Assembly (NCBI GenBank): GCA_903885375.1
Contig: CAISIK010000175.1
Span: forward strand, 1 to 64,000
DNA length: 64,000 nucleotides
Source of the DNA: an uncultured Pseudomonadota bacterium
Lineage (GTDB): Bacteria > Myxococcota_A > UBA796 > SXON01
Direction of reading: 5' to 3'
The notes under the pieces: generated by a model
Database searches by the model: none
Told to the model about the DNA's origin: nothing
What the model saw: only the letters and a program-made list of their open reading frames with translations
Program-made: the position numbers and the translations under genes
In this document: piece by piece, positions 33,407 to 41,002 of the stretch
Numbering within the stretch: the first letter of the stretch is position 1
How the letters are laid out: every line of letters starts with the position of its first letter

Positions 33407-34972
33407 CTACCTGTGCTCAACATCCCATATTTCAACGACAATGTCCTTACGGACAAGGGTGTCAATCCACAAGCGCTGCCCATCCCTCAGGGTGTCGGTG
33501 GGGCCCTTGATCTCCGCAAAGAACGCCGTTTCCGGGAGACGGCTCGGAAAAGTGTCGGCGAGGGGCGTTCCGAGGCCCGAAAGCACCAGCAGATCGGGCA
33601 ATCCGCGCGCCGCGGCCCAGCCGAGGCGCAGAATGCGTTCGAGCACGCCCGCCACCAGGCGCCCTTCGAGGGCCGCGCCGACCCGCATGGCGAGCTCGGC
33701 GTTCACCAGTCCATCCAGCCGCTCGCCACCCCAGGCCGGGAAGAAGGGGGCCACCCCCTCCTCGCGGAGCCGCGCGAGGATGCGCTCGGCCGGCGCCTGC
33801 CGCGCGGCGTAGAAGGCGGGAGTGCCAAGGTCGAGGGGGCCGGCCCGCCGGGCGGTCGGGAGGGTGCCCGGTACGGCCTGCCAGTAGAGCTCGCGGAAGG
33901 CGAGCGCGAACAGCGAGGTCCACAACCAGTTCTCGCTGTGCAGCGCCACCCGGCCCGCCGCCTCCAGCCGGGCGAGGCAGGCGGCCTCCACCGGCACCGC
34001 CTCCGCCCCCTCCGCCGCCTGCCACATCGGGCGAGGGTCGGGCCCCGGCACGCGGCGCATCCACAACCGCCGCGTACCGGCCTCCCGGAGCGGGGGCTCG
34101 GGCGCCCAGCCGAGCCGCACGCGCTTCGCGAGCCGCCGCCCCGTTCGGGCGAGCGCGAGGCCCACCTCCGGGTCGCCGCTCCCGGCCCGGCACACCGCCA
34201 CCGCCGCCGCGAGCCGCCCCTCCGCCTCCAGCGCACGCACGAGCGCGAGCTCGCACCCCGGGATGCCGGCGAGCGTGTCGGCGGGCGGCGCGGTGGCGAG
34301 TACGGCCTCGACGGCGTACCGCCAGGGCGAGCGCCCCCATGGCGGCGGACCGGCCCGGGCGATGGCGAGCGCCTCCTCCGGGGTGAGCCCCCCTCCCCGC
34401 GCGCGCTCCCACGTGAGCAGCGCGCGCCGGTCGCGGAAGGCGCCGGCCCCGCCCGTGGGGGCGTAGTCCGCCCAGGTGGTGCCCTGAATGCGCTCGAAGG
34501 GGGCCAGCGACCGGTCGAAGCCGCCGAGGCGCTCCACGCGCTGCAGCAAGCCGTGATGCCCCACGAGCACCACCGCTTCGGCGCGCCAGGGTAGCCCGCG
34601 GAGGCGATCCTCCAGCGCCGCCCGCGGGCCGCTCCGGGGGAGCCCGAGGCGCACGCACGCCTCGCGGAGCGCATCGGCGGGGAACGCGGGGAGCGCGAGC
34701 GAGTCGGGGACGGCGCCGGTGAGGATGCCGGCCTCGTGCAGCTCCACGAGGGCCTCGGGCGTGGCGCACTCGTAGGCGAGCGCGGCCACCCGGAAGCAGG
34801 GGCCCACGCGGAGGGACAGGCGCGCGAAGAGCTCGGCGGCATCGTCGGAGAGGGCGAGCAGGGTGTCGAGCACCCGACGCTCGCCGGCGGCGAACAGCGG
34901 GGCCTCCCGCTCCAGCGCCCACCGGATGGCCGTGCGGAGGTCGGCGGCGGGGAGCGGGCTGCGGGCGATCAT
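33407..34972 (-). CDS. FAN1-like VRR-NUC nuclease
   Basis: 521 residues. The C-terminal VRR-NUC domain shows GLPDLLVL, the EIKGP motif (AFFAEIKGPTDTL) and QRLWIDTL, the PD-(D/E)xK catalytic arrangement of FAN1. Upstream are a SAP-like helix pair (RLGLPRSGPRAALEDRL), TPR-like helices (ALVRALEAEGRLAAAVAVC) and the FAN1-type block SENWLWTSLFALAFRELYW. The order SAP, TPR, VRR-NUC matches eukaryotic FAN1, a structure-specific nuclease for DNA interstrand crosslink repair. ATG start at 34972; an upstream ATG is absent. It is divergent from pyruvate kinase with 57 bases between starts. Confidence 0.85.
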   Translation of the reverse strand: MIARSPLPAADLRTAIRWALEREAPLFAAGERRVLDTLLALSDDAAELFARLSLRVGPCFRVAALAYECATPEALVELHEAGILTGAVPDSLALPAFPADALREACVRLGLPRSGPRAALEDRLRGLPWRAEAVVLVGHHGLLQRVERLGGFDRSLAPFERIQGTTWADYAPTGGAGAFRDRRALLTWERARGGGLTPEEALAIARAGPPPWGRSPWRYAVEAVLATAPPADTLAGIPGCELALVRALEAEGRLAAAVAVCRAGSGDPEVGLALARTGRRLAKRVRLGWAPEPPLREAGTRRLWMRRVPGPDPRPMWQAAEGAEAVPVEAACLARLEAAGRVALHSENWLWTSLFALAFRELYWQAVPGTLPTARRAGPLDLGTPAFYAARQAPAERILARLREEGVAPFFPAWGGERLDGLVNAELAMRVGAALEGRLVAGVLERILRLGWAAARGLPDLLVLSGLGTPLADTFPSRLPETAFFAEIKGPTDTLRDGQRLWIDTLVRKDIVVEIWDVEHR

Positions 34973-35029
34973 CGTCGTTGGGCCCGCGCCGCCTATCCCC
35001 GGGGGCCCGGCGCCGTTAGGTTCGACGGA

Positions 35030-36457
35030 ATGACCCGTCGCACCCGCATCGTCGCCACCCTTGGTCCCGCCAGCCGTGATCCCGAAGCCATCGCCGCCCT
35101 CATCGCCGCCGGGGCCGACGTCTTCCGCATCAACTGCTCCCACGCCTCCGCCGATGGCATCCGCGAGGCCGTTTCGCGCGTGCGCCGCGCCGCCCTCGCC
35201 GCCGGGCGCGCGGTGGGCCTGCTGCTCGACCTCCAGGGCCCCAAGATCCGCACCGGCACGCTCCTGCGCCCCCTCCCCCTCGCTCGCGGCGATGTGCTCA
35301 CCATCGTGATGGACGAGCACTACGTGGCGCACGACCGCCACATCGGCACCACCTACATCGGCATGGCCGGCGATGTCATCGTGGGCACGCTCGTGCTCTT
35401 CGCCGATGGCGCCCTCTCCGGCCGTGTGTCGGCCATCCGGAACGACGTCACCCCCGCGGAGGTGGACATCGTGATGGACGAGGCGGGCGACCTCGGCTCC
35501 CACAAGGGCATCAACCTGCCCGGCGTGGCGGTGTCGGCCCCCTCCCTCACCGAAAAGGACATCGCAGACCTCGCTGTCGGCGTGAACGCCGGCGTGGACT
35601 ACGTGGCGTTGAGCTTCGTGCGCGAGGCGGCCGACGTGCTCGGCCTCCGCGAGGAGCTGCGCCGGCTCGGGCACCCCGAAGTGCCGGTAGTGGCCAAGAT
35701 CGAGAAGCCCCAGGCGGTCGACAACCTGCAGGAAATCCTCGCGGTGGTGGATGGCATCATGGTGGCGCGTGGCGACCTCGGCGTGGAGGTGAACCTCGAG
35801 CGCGTGCCCGTGCTCCAGAAGGAGATGATCGCGGCTGCCAGCAAGGCCGGCATCCTCGTGATCACCGCCACCCAGATGCTCGACTCGATGGAGCGCAACC
35901 CCCGCCCCACCCGCGCCGAAACCACCGACGTGGCCAACGCCATCCTCGATGGCACCGACGCCATCATGCTTTCCGGCGAAACCGCGGCCGGGCTCTACCC
36001 GGTGCGCGCGGTCGAAACGATGGATGCCATCGCCCGCGAGGTGGAGAAGAGCCGCTTCATGCGCCGCGGCTTCGATGACATCAGCGTGCTCTCCGGGCCC
36101 GCACAAACGGTGGTGCGCGCCGCCTGCTGGGCCGTGCAGGAGATTCCCCGCCCCCTCGTGGTCTTCACGTGGAGCGGCGCCACCGCGGTGCTCGCCTCGA
36201 AGTCGCGGCCCCCGGGCCCGATCTACGCGATCACCCCCAACCAGGCCACGTACGATCGCCTCGCGCTGGCGTGGGGGGTCACGCCCGTGCTCGCGCCCAG
36301 CGTGTACAACACCGACGACCTCATCGCCATCGGCGAGGAGCGGCTCCTCGCCCTCGGGCACGTGCAGCGCGGGCAGGAGGTCGTGGTCCTGGCCGGCAAC
36401 ACACCGATGAAGGGCGCCACGAACACGCTGAAGGTGTTCGCGATCGGCACCACCTGA
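35030..36457 (+). CDS. pyk: pyruvate kinase
   Basis: 475 residues, the usual length. It converts phosphoenolpyruvate and ADP to pyruvate and ATP. Motifs visible: RTRIVATLGPAS at the N-terminus, FRINCSHAS, the catalytic Lys segment VAKIEKPQAVDNLQEIL, GIMVARGDLGVE and ITATQMLDSMERNPRPTRAE, and MLSGETAAG. The start at 35030 gives the canonical MTRRTRIVATLG. The stop codon is one base from the stop of the convergent MopE-like gene. Housekeeping glycolysis gene. Confidence 0.97.
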   Translation: MTRRTRIVATLGPASRDPEAIAALIAAGADVFRINCSHASADGIREAVSRVRRAALAAGRAVGLLLDLQGPKIRTGTLLRPLPLARGDVLTIVMDEHYVAHDRHIGTTYIGMAGDVIVGTLVLFADGALSGRVSAIRNDVTPAEVDIVMDEAGDLGSHKGINLPGVAVSAPSLTEKDIADLAVGVNAGVDYVALSFVREAADVLGLREELRRLGHPEVPVVAKIEKPQAVDNLQEILAVVDGIMVARGDLGVEVNLERVPVLQKEMIAAASKAGILVITATQMLDSMERNPRPTRAETTDVANAILDGTDAIMLSGETAAGLYPVRAVETMDAIAREVEKSRFMRRGFDDISVLSGPAQTVVRAACWAVQEIPRPLVVFTWSGATAVLASKSRPPGPIYAITPNQATYDRLALAWGVTPVLAPSVYNTDDLIAIGEERLLALGHVQRGQEVVVLAGNTPMKGATNTLKVFAIGTT

Positions 36458-36458
36458 C

Positions 36459-37316
36459 CTACAGCTTCGTGCAGCCGAACTCGGCGTAGTAGGTGGGGTC
36501 GTCGCCCCACACCCAGCACTGCGCGCCGCTGTCGTCGAACAGGACGTAGGTGATGTTGCCGGCGGCAGCGATGGTGTCGGTGAACAGGGTGGAGCCATCG
36601 TCGGCGTCGTCGATGTCGCTCACGTGCACCACCTCGCCCCCCGTGGCGCCGAGCCCGTGGCAGATGTCGTAGCCGTAGTCGGGCATGCCCCAGGGCTCCT
36701 CGCCGAGCACGCACGACTCGCCGAACCAGCCCAGATCGCCCGCCCCGGTCTCGGCCATGCCGAAGTCGTAGCCGCCCGATCCGTTCTCGATGCCCACCAC
36801 CACGCCCTTCGCGGACCAGCGGAGGGTCACGGCGAGGTCGCCTACCACCACGCCCTCGTCCACCTCCCCATCGCAGTCGTCGTCCTCGCCGTTGGCGCGC
36901 TCCTCGGCCCCGGGGTGGGCGTTGGCGTCGGCGTCGTTGCAGTCGGCGCCGTTGTCGGCCGTTCCCCCGGGCGGCTCGCAGGCCTCGACCGGGTCGGGGT
37001 CGCCGTACCCGTCGCCATCCTCGTCGAGGTAGTACACCGCGAGCACGCCCTCGTCGGTTTCGCCGTCGCAGTCGTCGTCGGCGTCGTTGCACCGCTCGTC
37101 GGCGCCGGGGAAGACGTCGGCATCGTCGTCGTCACAATCGTCGGCGGCGCAGCTCCCATCGAGGTCGGCGTCCAGATCGCACTCCGGCGCGGCGGTGTCG
37201 GTGTCGCCCCCGGTGTCGTCGGGGCCCTCGGCGGTGTCGTTGCCGGAGGGATCGCGCGGGCCGCCGGCGAAGCAGGCCGCGAGGAGGAGGAGGGGGGAGC
37301 ACCAGAACATGCGCAT
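36459..37316 (-). CDS. short MopE-repeat lipoprotein
   Basis: 285 residues: signal MRMFWCSPLLLLAAC (Cys15), a TGGDTDT linker, then two MopE-type metal-binding units (DCDDDDADVFPGA, DDDCDGETDEG, DEDGDGYGDP, DCNDADAN, DDDCDGEVDEG) and a C-terminal beta domain of about 140 residues. That domain holds three well-spaced Cys and many aromatics. A smaller relative of the giant lipoprotein at 10851-14720. Surface location is likely; function unknown. It converges on pyk with a single base between stops. Confidence 0.8.
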   Translation of the reverse strand: MRMFWCSPLLLLAACFAGGPRDPSGNDTAEGPDDTGGDTDTAAPECDLDADLDGSCAADDCDDDDADVFPGADERCNDADDDCDGETDEGVLAVYYLDEDGDGYGDPDPVEACEPPGGTADNGADCNDADANAHPGAEERANGEDDDCDGEVDEGVVVGDLAVTLRWSAKGVVVGIENGSGGYDFGMAETGAGDLGWFGESCVLGEEPWGMPDYGYDICHGLGATGGEVVHVSDIDDADDGSTLFTDTIAAAGNITYVLFDDSGAQCWVWGDDPTYYAEFGCTKL

Positions 37317-37367
37317 TCCCGAGCCTACCCCGCAGCAGCCCCGAGGCGCTCGCGCTACATCGGCCCC

Positions 37368-37748
37368 GTGGACGAGCGACCCCTGTACGACCAGATCGGC
37401 GGCGACCCCGTGGTGCGGGCGCTGGTGGACCGTTTCTACGACGAAATGAACACCTCGCCGGCCGCGCGCACCATTCGGGCGATGCACCCGCCCGACCTCT
37501 CCGACAGCCGCGACAAGCTCTACTGGTTCCTGAGCGGCTGGCTGGGCGGCCCGCCCCTGTACGTGGAGCGCAAGGGGCACCCCCGGCTGCGCGCCCGTCA
37601 CCTCCCCTTCGCGGTGAGCTCCGATGCCTCTGAACAATGGATGGCGTGCATGCGCGTGGCGCTGGCCGAGCACGTGGCCGACACGCAGCTCCGCGAGGGC
37701 CTCGACTCCGCGCTGGATCGGCTCGCGCACCACATGCAGAACCAGTAG
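37368..37748 (+). CDS. group II truncated haemoglobin
   Basis: 126 residues, the length of a two-over-two globin. The start LYDQIGGDPVVRALVDRFYDEM, the proximal-His region GHPRLRARHLPF, and the EQWMACM helix with a Trp at G8 identify the group II (trHbO-like) class. These globins bind O2, CO or NO and serve in oxygen delivery or NO detoxification. The start is GTG 37368. It is divergent from the MopE-like gene with 51 bases between. Confidence 0.9.
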   Translation: MDERPLYDQIGGDPVVRALVDRFYDEMNTSPAARTIRAMHPPDLSDSRDKLYWFLSGWLGGPPLYVERKGHPRLRARHLPFAVSSDASEQWMACMRVALAEHVADTQLREGLDSALDRLAHHMQNQ

Positions 37749-37841
37749 GGTGGGGGCGATGGCGCGCGACCGGCCCCTCCTCGAGCCCCCTCGCCCGCCA
37801 TCGCGGCGCCGGTCAGGGGTTCGGCTGCGTGGGGGTGGCGC

Positions 37842-38414
37842 ATGCTGATCCCCGTTCTCGGCGTGCTCGTCGTGCTGCTCGCGGGGTTCGCGCTGGCGGT
37901 GTCCCGTCGGCCGGCGGCCTACCGGGTGGAGCGCGCGGTTGACATCACGGCTCCCGCCGGGTCCGTCTTCGCCGAGCTCAACGACCTCGATCGGTTCTCG
38001 GGCTGCCTCGTGCTCTTCGGGCAGCCCCTCCACGAGCTCGACCCGCAGCTGCAGAAGTCGCTCTCGGGCCCGCCGTCCGGCCAGGGCCAGACCTTGCGCT
38101 GGAGCGGCAACTTCAGCGCCGGGCGGTGCACACTCACGCTCGTGGAGAGCACGCCCGACCGGGGTGTCGGCATCACCATGGCGTTCGAGAAGCCGATGGT
38201 GTCGAAGGTGGCGTGCACGCTCGCCCTCGCGGAAGCGCCGGGCGGCACGCGGGTCGCGTGGTCGATGGCCGGCCGCCACAACATCCTGGGCAAGGCCATG
38301 GGCCTGTTCATGGACATGGACATGGACAAATCCCTCGGCGCCGACATCGAGGCCGGCCTCGGCCGGCTGAAGCGCGCGGTGGAAGAGGATGGGGGCGCGG
38401 CACGGCCGTTGTGA
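37842..38414 (+). CDS. membrane-anchored SRPBCC protein
   Basis: 190 residues: an N-terminal hydrophobic helix (LGVLVVLLAGFALAV) then an SRPBCC/START-like domain (YRVERAVDITAPAGSVFAELNDLDRF ... ISMF-like end). This is the polyketide cyclase/dehydrase type often found as a membrane-tethered domain. Ligand unknown. It follows the haemoglobin gene after 93 bases on the same strand. Confidence 0.82.
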   Translation: MLIPVLGVLVVLLAGFALAVSRRPAAYRVERAVDITAPAGSVFAELNDLDRFSGCLVLFGQPLHELDPQLQKSLSGPPSGQGQTLRWSGNFSAGRCTLTLVESTPDRGVGITMAFEKPMVSKVACTLALAEAPGGTRVAWSMAGRHNILGKAMGLFMDMDMDKSLGADIEAGLGRLKRAVEEDGGAARPL

Positions 38415-38583
38415 CCCGGCCTCGGGGGGTTGGTCCTCCGACTCCTCCCGGACGACCAAATGGGGTTCTGCGCCGAGCCTGTTTCGACAGCCGAGGGTAT
38501 CCAGCATGGCCGGCGCGAAAATGGGCGGTTCCGCCGCTTGCCAGCGGAACGAACAGCGGCAGCCGAACGGTCACCGGCTCCGG

Positions 38584-38961
38584 TCAGTCCCAGAGAGCTG
38601 GCGAATAGTTCGCCCGGATGAGCGTGTCTGCGGTGACCAGGGGCGCCCCCTGCGCGAGCGCGCTGCCGACGATCAAGCGATCGAAGGGATCGCGCACCCA
38701 GGCGAGCCCCCGGGCCGCAGCCACGGCGCTCGGGAACGGGACGCTCGACAGGGTGAGCCCGATGGTGGCCTCGAGATGGTCGAGCACCTCGGAGCCGGTG
38801 CGGGTGATTCGGCCGATCTCATGCAAGAGCTCCAGTTCCAGCGCGACCATCGGGGAGACGACCGGCTGACCACTCGCGATCCGCCGCCGGGCACTCGCGG
38901 GGATGCGCGCCCCCTCCCCGCTCGCCAGCCAGATCACCACGTGCGTATCGAGGTGGATCAG
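38584..38961 (-). CDS. PIN-domain toxin (VapC-like)
   Basis: 125 residues. The PIN fold needs an N-terminal Asp; it is in LIHLDTHVVIWL, which lies upstream of the first ATG or GTG. Translating from a CTG at 38961 includes that Asp and overlaps the antitoxin stop as CTGA, the usual spacing for coupled toxin genes. The other acidic residues are Glu in ELELLHEIGRI, Asp in RDPFDRLIVG and Asp in LVTADTLI. A GTG at 38940 would remove the catalytic Asp. The product would be a metal-dependent RNase. Confidence 0.85.
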   Translation of the reverse strand: MIHLDTHVVIWLASGEGARIPASARRRIASGQPVVSPMVALELELLHEIGRITRTGSEVLDHLEATIGLTLSSVPFPSAVAAARGLAWVRDPFDRLIVGSALAQGAPLVTADTLIRANYSPALWD

Positions 38962-39206
38962 AGGTCCCTCCCCGCTTGCCAGAACTGGGACCAGTCGGGC
39001 GTGACGAGATCGGCGGGATCACCCACCACGAGATCTCGGCACAGCGCCGGCACCGGCAAGGGATCCTCGCTCATATGGGCCGCCTCCACGCGGGCGATGC
39101 GAAGTGTGGTGCCACCTCGCGACACGAGCAGCGGCTGGCCGGTGGCGACCACCTGGTCGAGCAATCGGTACAGGTCGGCGCGGAGCTGCGTGGGGGTAAC
39201 GGTCAT
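38958..39206 (-). CDS. antitoxin of the VapBC-type pair
   Basis: 82 residues of Phd/YefM style: MTVTPTQLRADLYRLLDQVVATGQPLLVSRGG, then a variable C-terminal part that would wrap the toxin. It is the first gene of the pair and its stop overlaps the toxin start. A perfect inverted repeat flanks the promoter, as expected for autoregulation by the antitoxin-toxin complex. Confidence 0.85.
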   Translation of the reverse strand: MTVTPTQLRADLYRLLDQVVATGQPLLVSRGGTTLRIARVEAAHMSEDPLPVPALCRDLVVGDPADLVTPDWSQFWQAGRDL

Positions 39207-39207
39207 G

Positions 39208-39241
39208 GACGTACGCTACGCTCGGAACAGGCGTACGTCAA
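39208..39241 (-). promoter_or_regulatory. vapBC operator and leaderless promoter
   Basis: A perfect 9-bp inverted repeat, GACGTACGC (39208-39216) and GCGTACGTC (39231-39239), surrounds a sigma-70-like promoter on the minus strand: TTGACG (39241-39236), 17-bp spacer, TAGCGT (39218-39213). The expected start site falls on the antitoxin ATG (39206), and no Shine-Dalgarno is present, so the mRNA is probably leaderless. One half-site covers the -35 and the other the -10. Confidence 0.7.
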
Positions 39242-39323
39242 GCGCGGTGCGGCCCGCCCACGGATGCAATGCCGCGGTAATGACCCCCGGCGGTACATAC
39301 AGGGAAGCCACCCGGAGCACCCC

Positions 39324-39570
39324 ATGTTCACCGCTGCGGGCGGTGGCATCGCCTCCGCCACCGACTGCGATGACACCGACGCCGAGGTCGGCGGCCCGGC
39401 TCTCCACGCGGTGGACGAGGATGGCGACGGCTACGGCACGGGAGCGACGGTCGTGGGCTGCACCGGCCCCGAGGTGTCGGCGATCGAGGACGGCGATTGC
39501 GACGCGGACGGCGACGGGTTCGGCGCGGCCGGCTCCTCGGTGACTCACGTCGTGGCAGGGAATGCGTGCC
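39324..39570 (+). pseudogene. remnant of a MopE-repeat gene
   Basis: The plus-strand frame from an ATG at 39324 reads SATDCDDTDAEVGG, DEDGDGYGTGATVVGC and DGDCDADGDGFG, unmistakable fragments of a MopE-type repeat, but the frame then runs into Pro/Arg-rich sequence that overlaps the next gene. There is no signal peptide or complete repeat. It is best read as a decayed or recombined fragment of a paralogue of the lipoproteins at 10851 and 36459. Confidence 0.6.
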
Positions 39571-39640
39571 CCCCCGACCCCGCCCCGGCGCGGTCCTGCC
39601 CGCGTCCGCCCCGCGGCCGGTCGCGCCGCGCCGGCCAAAC

Positions 39641-40930
39641 TCAGCCCAGGACCTTCCGCGCTTCCTCGGCGTGGTCCTCGTGCACGTAGAGGCGCGTGAT
39701 GTGCCGGGCCTCCTGGTAGCGCGCGAAGATCGCGGTGGCGTTTTCGAGCGGACCCAGCGGCTTGCGGCTCCCGGGGCTGCGGTCCACGACCCAAATGGGG
39801 GGCGCGGCCTCGCGCTTCTTGCCCATCGCGGAGTACCGCGAGAGCTTGCCGGTGCTGCCCGCCGCGAGGTGGTCGATCCCGGCGGCGTCGAGGCGGGCGC
39901 GGTCGGCGGTGAGGTCGACCTCGCTGGCGTGGCCGTGGCGCTCCAGCACCCGCCGGTAGGGGCGCCGCTCCACGATGCGGCGGGCCCAGTCGCAGCCGGC
40001 GGCGCGGAGGTAGCTGTGCATCGCGACGTCATCCAAAGGGAGGTAGGCCTCCACGTGGGCGGGGAATTGCCAGGAGCGGCTGGGCCCGGCGAAGTGGCGC
40101 TTGAGCATCTCTTCGTACACCACGCTCTTGTGGTGGAAGTACACCGACATGAACATGTGGTAGCGGGAGATCAGGAAGTCGTCGAAGGCGTAGACCGCGC
40201 GCTGGTCGAGCATCAGTGACACATTGCCATCTGCGCCGAGGTGCCAGCCGAGGTTGCTCAGAAGCCAGTTGAGGTCGATCTCGCCGTAGCGGGCGCCCGA
40301 GAAGTAGGAGTCGCGCACGAGGTAGTCGAGCCGATCGATGTCGAGCTCGCTGGAGATGAGCTGGCTGAGGATGCGACGGAAGTCGCGCCCCTGGTGCTGG
40401 AAGAAGTCGTCGGGGGGCTCCACCTCGCGGGACACGAGCGCCGCCACGTGCTGGCCGCCGAAGGGAAAGTTGGCCTCGATCACCGGGGTGAGCGAGGACT
40501 GCGTGAGGACCGCCACGGTGTAGTCCTCGTGGCTCGCGGTGTGCCGCAGGCGATGCGCCACGGCCGCCGGGGAGTATGCGCGCACGTCGAGCGCCTCGAG
40601 CGGCGGCATCGCGAACTCGGTGCAGTGCGAGAAGGGGGCGTGGCCCAGGTCGTGGCAGAGCGCGGCGATGCGCACCACGTCGCGAAAGCGGCGGCGCGCC
40701 ACCGGGTCCCCGAAGGGGTCGGTGCGGAACACATTGTCGAACGCGCGGCCGGCGAGCTCCATCGCGCCGAGGCTGTGCGCGTAGCGGGTGTGCACGGCGC
40801 CGGGGAACGGCAGCTCGGAGAAGCCCATCTGCTTGATGCCGCGGAGGCGCTGCACGAAGGGATGGTCGACCACCGCCACCTCCGCGGCTTCGAGCACGAT
40901 GGCGCCATGGATCGGATCGCGGACTTCCAT
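39641..40930 (-). CDS. HD-domain phosphohydrolase (dGTPase-like)
   Basis: 429 residues. The HD metal site is complete: His in RYAHSLGAMEL, the HD pair in ALCHDLGHAPFSH, and Asp in LDIDRLDYLVRDS. The order and the surrounding blocks are those of the YdhJ/SAMHD1/dGTPase group, which hydrolyses nucleotide phosphates. The natural start is ATG 40930 (MEVRDPIHG). It is divergent from the PP2C gene with 72 bases between starts. Substrate not determined. Confidence 0.92.
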   Translation of the reverse strand: MEVRDPIHGAIVLEAAEVAVVDHPFVQRLRGIKQMGFSELPFPGAVHTRYAHSLGAMELAGRAFDNVFRTDPFGDPVARRRFRDVVRIAALCHDLGHAPFSHCTEFAMPPLEALDVRAYSPAAVAHRLRHTASHEDYTVAVLTQSSLTPVIEANFPFGGQHVAALVSREVEPPDDFFQHQGRDFRRILSQLISSELDIDRLDYLVRDSYFSGARYGEIDLNWLLSNLGWHLGADGNVSLMLDQRAVYAFDDFLISRYHMFMSVYFHHKSVVYEEMLKRHFAGPSRSWQFPAHVEAYLPLDDVAMHSYLRAAGCDWARRIVERRPYRRVLERHGHASEVDLTADRARLDAAGIDHLAAGSTGKLSRYSAMGKKREAAPPIWVVDRSPGSRKPLGPLENATAIFARYQEARHITRLYVHEDHAEEARKVLG

Positions 40931-41002
40931 GTCCGTGCGGTATCGCGCAGGGCGCGCCGCCGCATCGGGGGCCCTTCGGCCGGAGCGGGATAAGGGGGTG
41001 GG

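Noticed and set aside
33397-33414. ACAGG/CCTGT inverted repeat as a terminator of the FAN1-like gene
   Set aside because: It overlaps the stop codon and no T run follows on the minus strand, so I do not call it a terminator; it may still be a regulatory palindrome.
38529-38549. TTCCGC/GCGGAA hairpin after the VapC-like gene
   Set aside because: Short stem without a T tract and overlapping another small palindrome; too weak to call.
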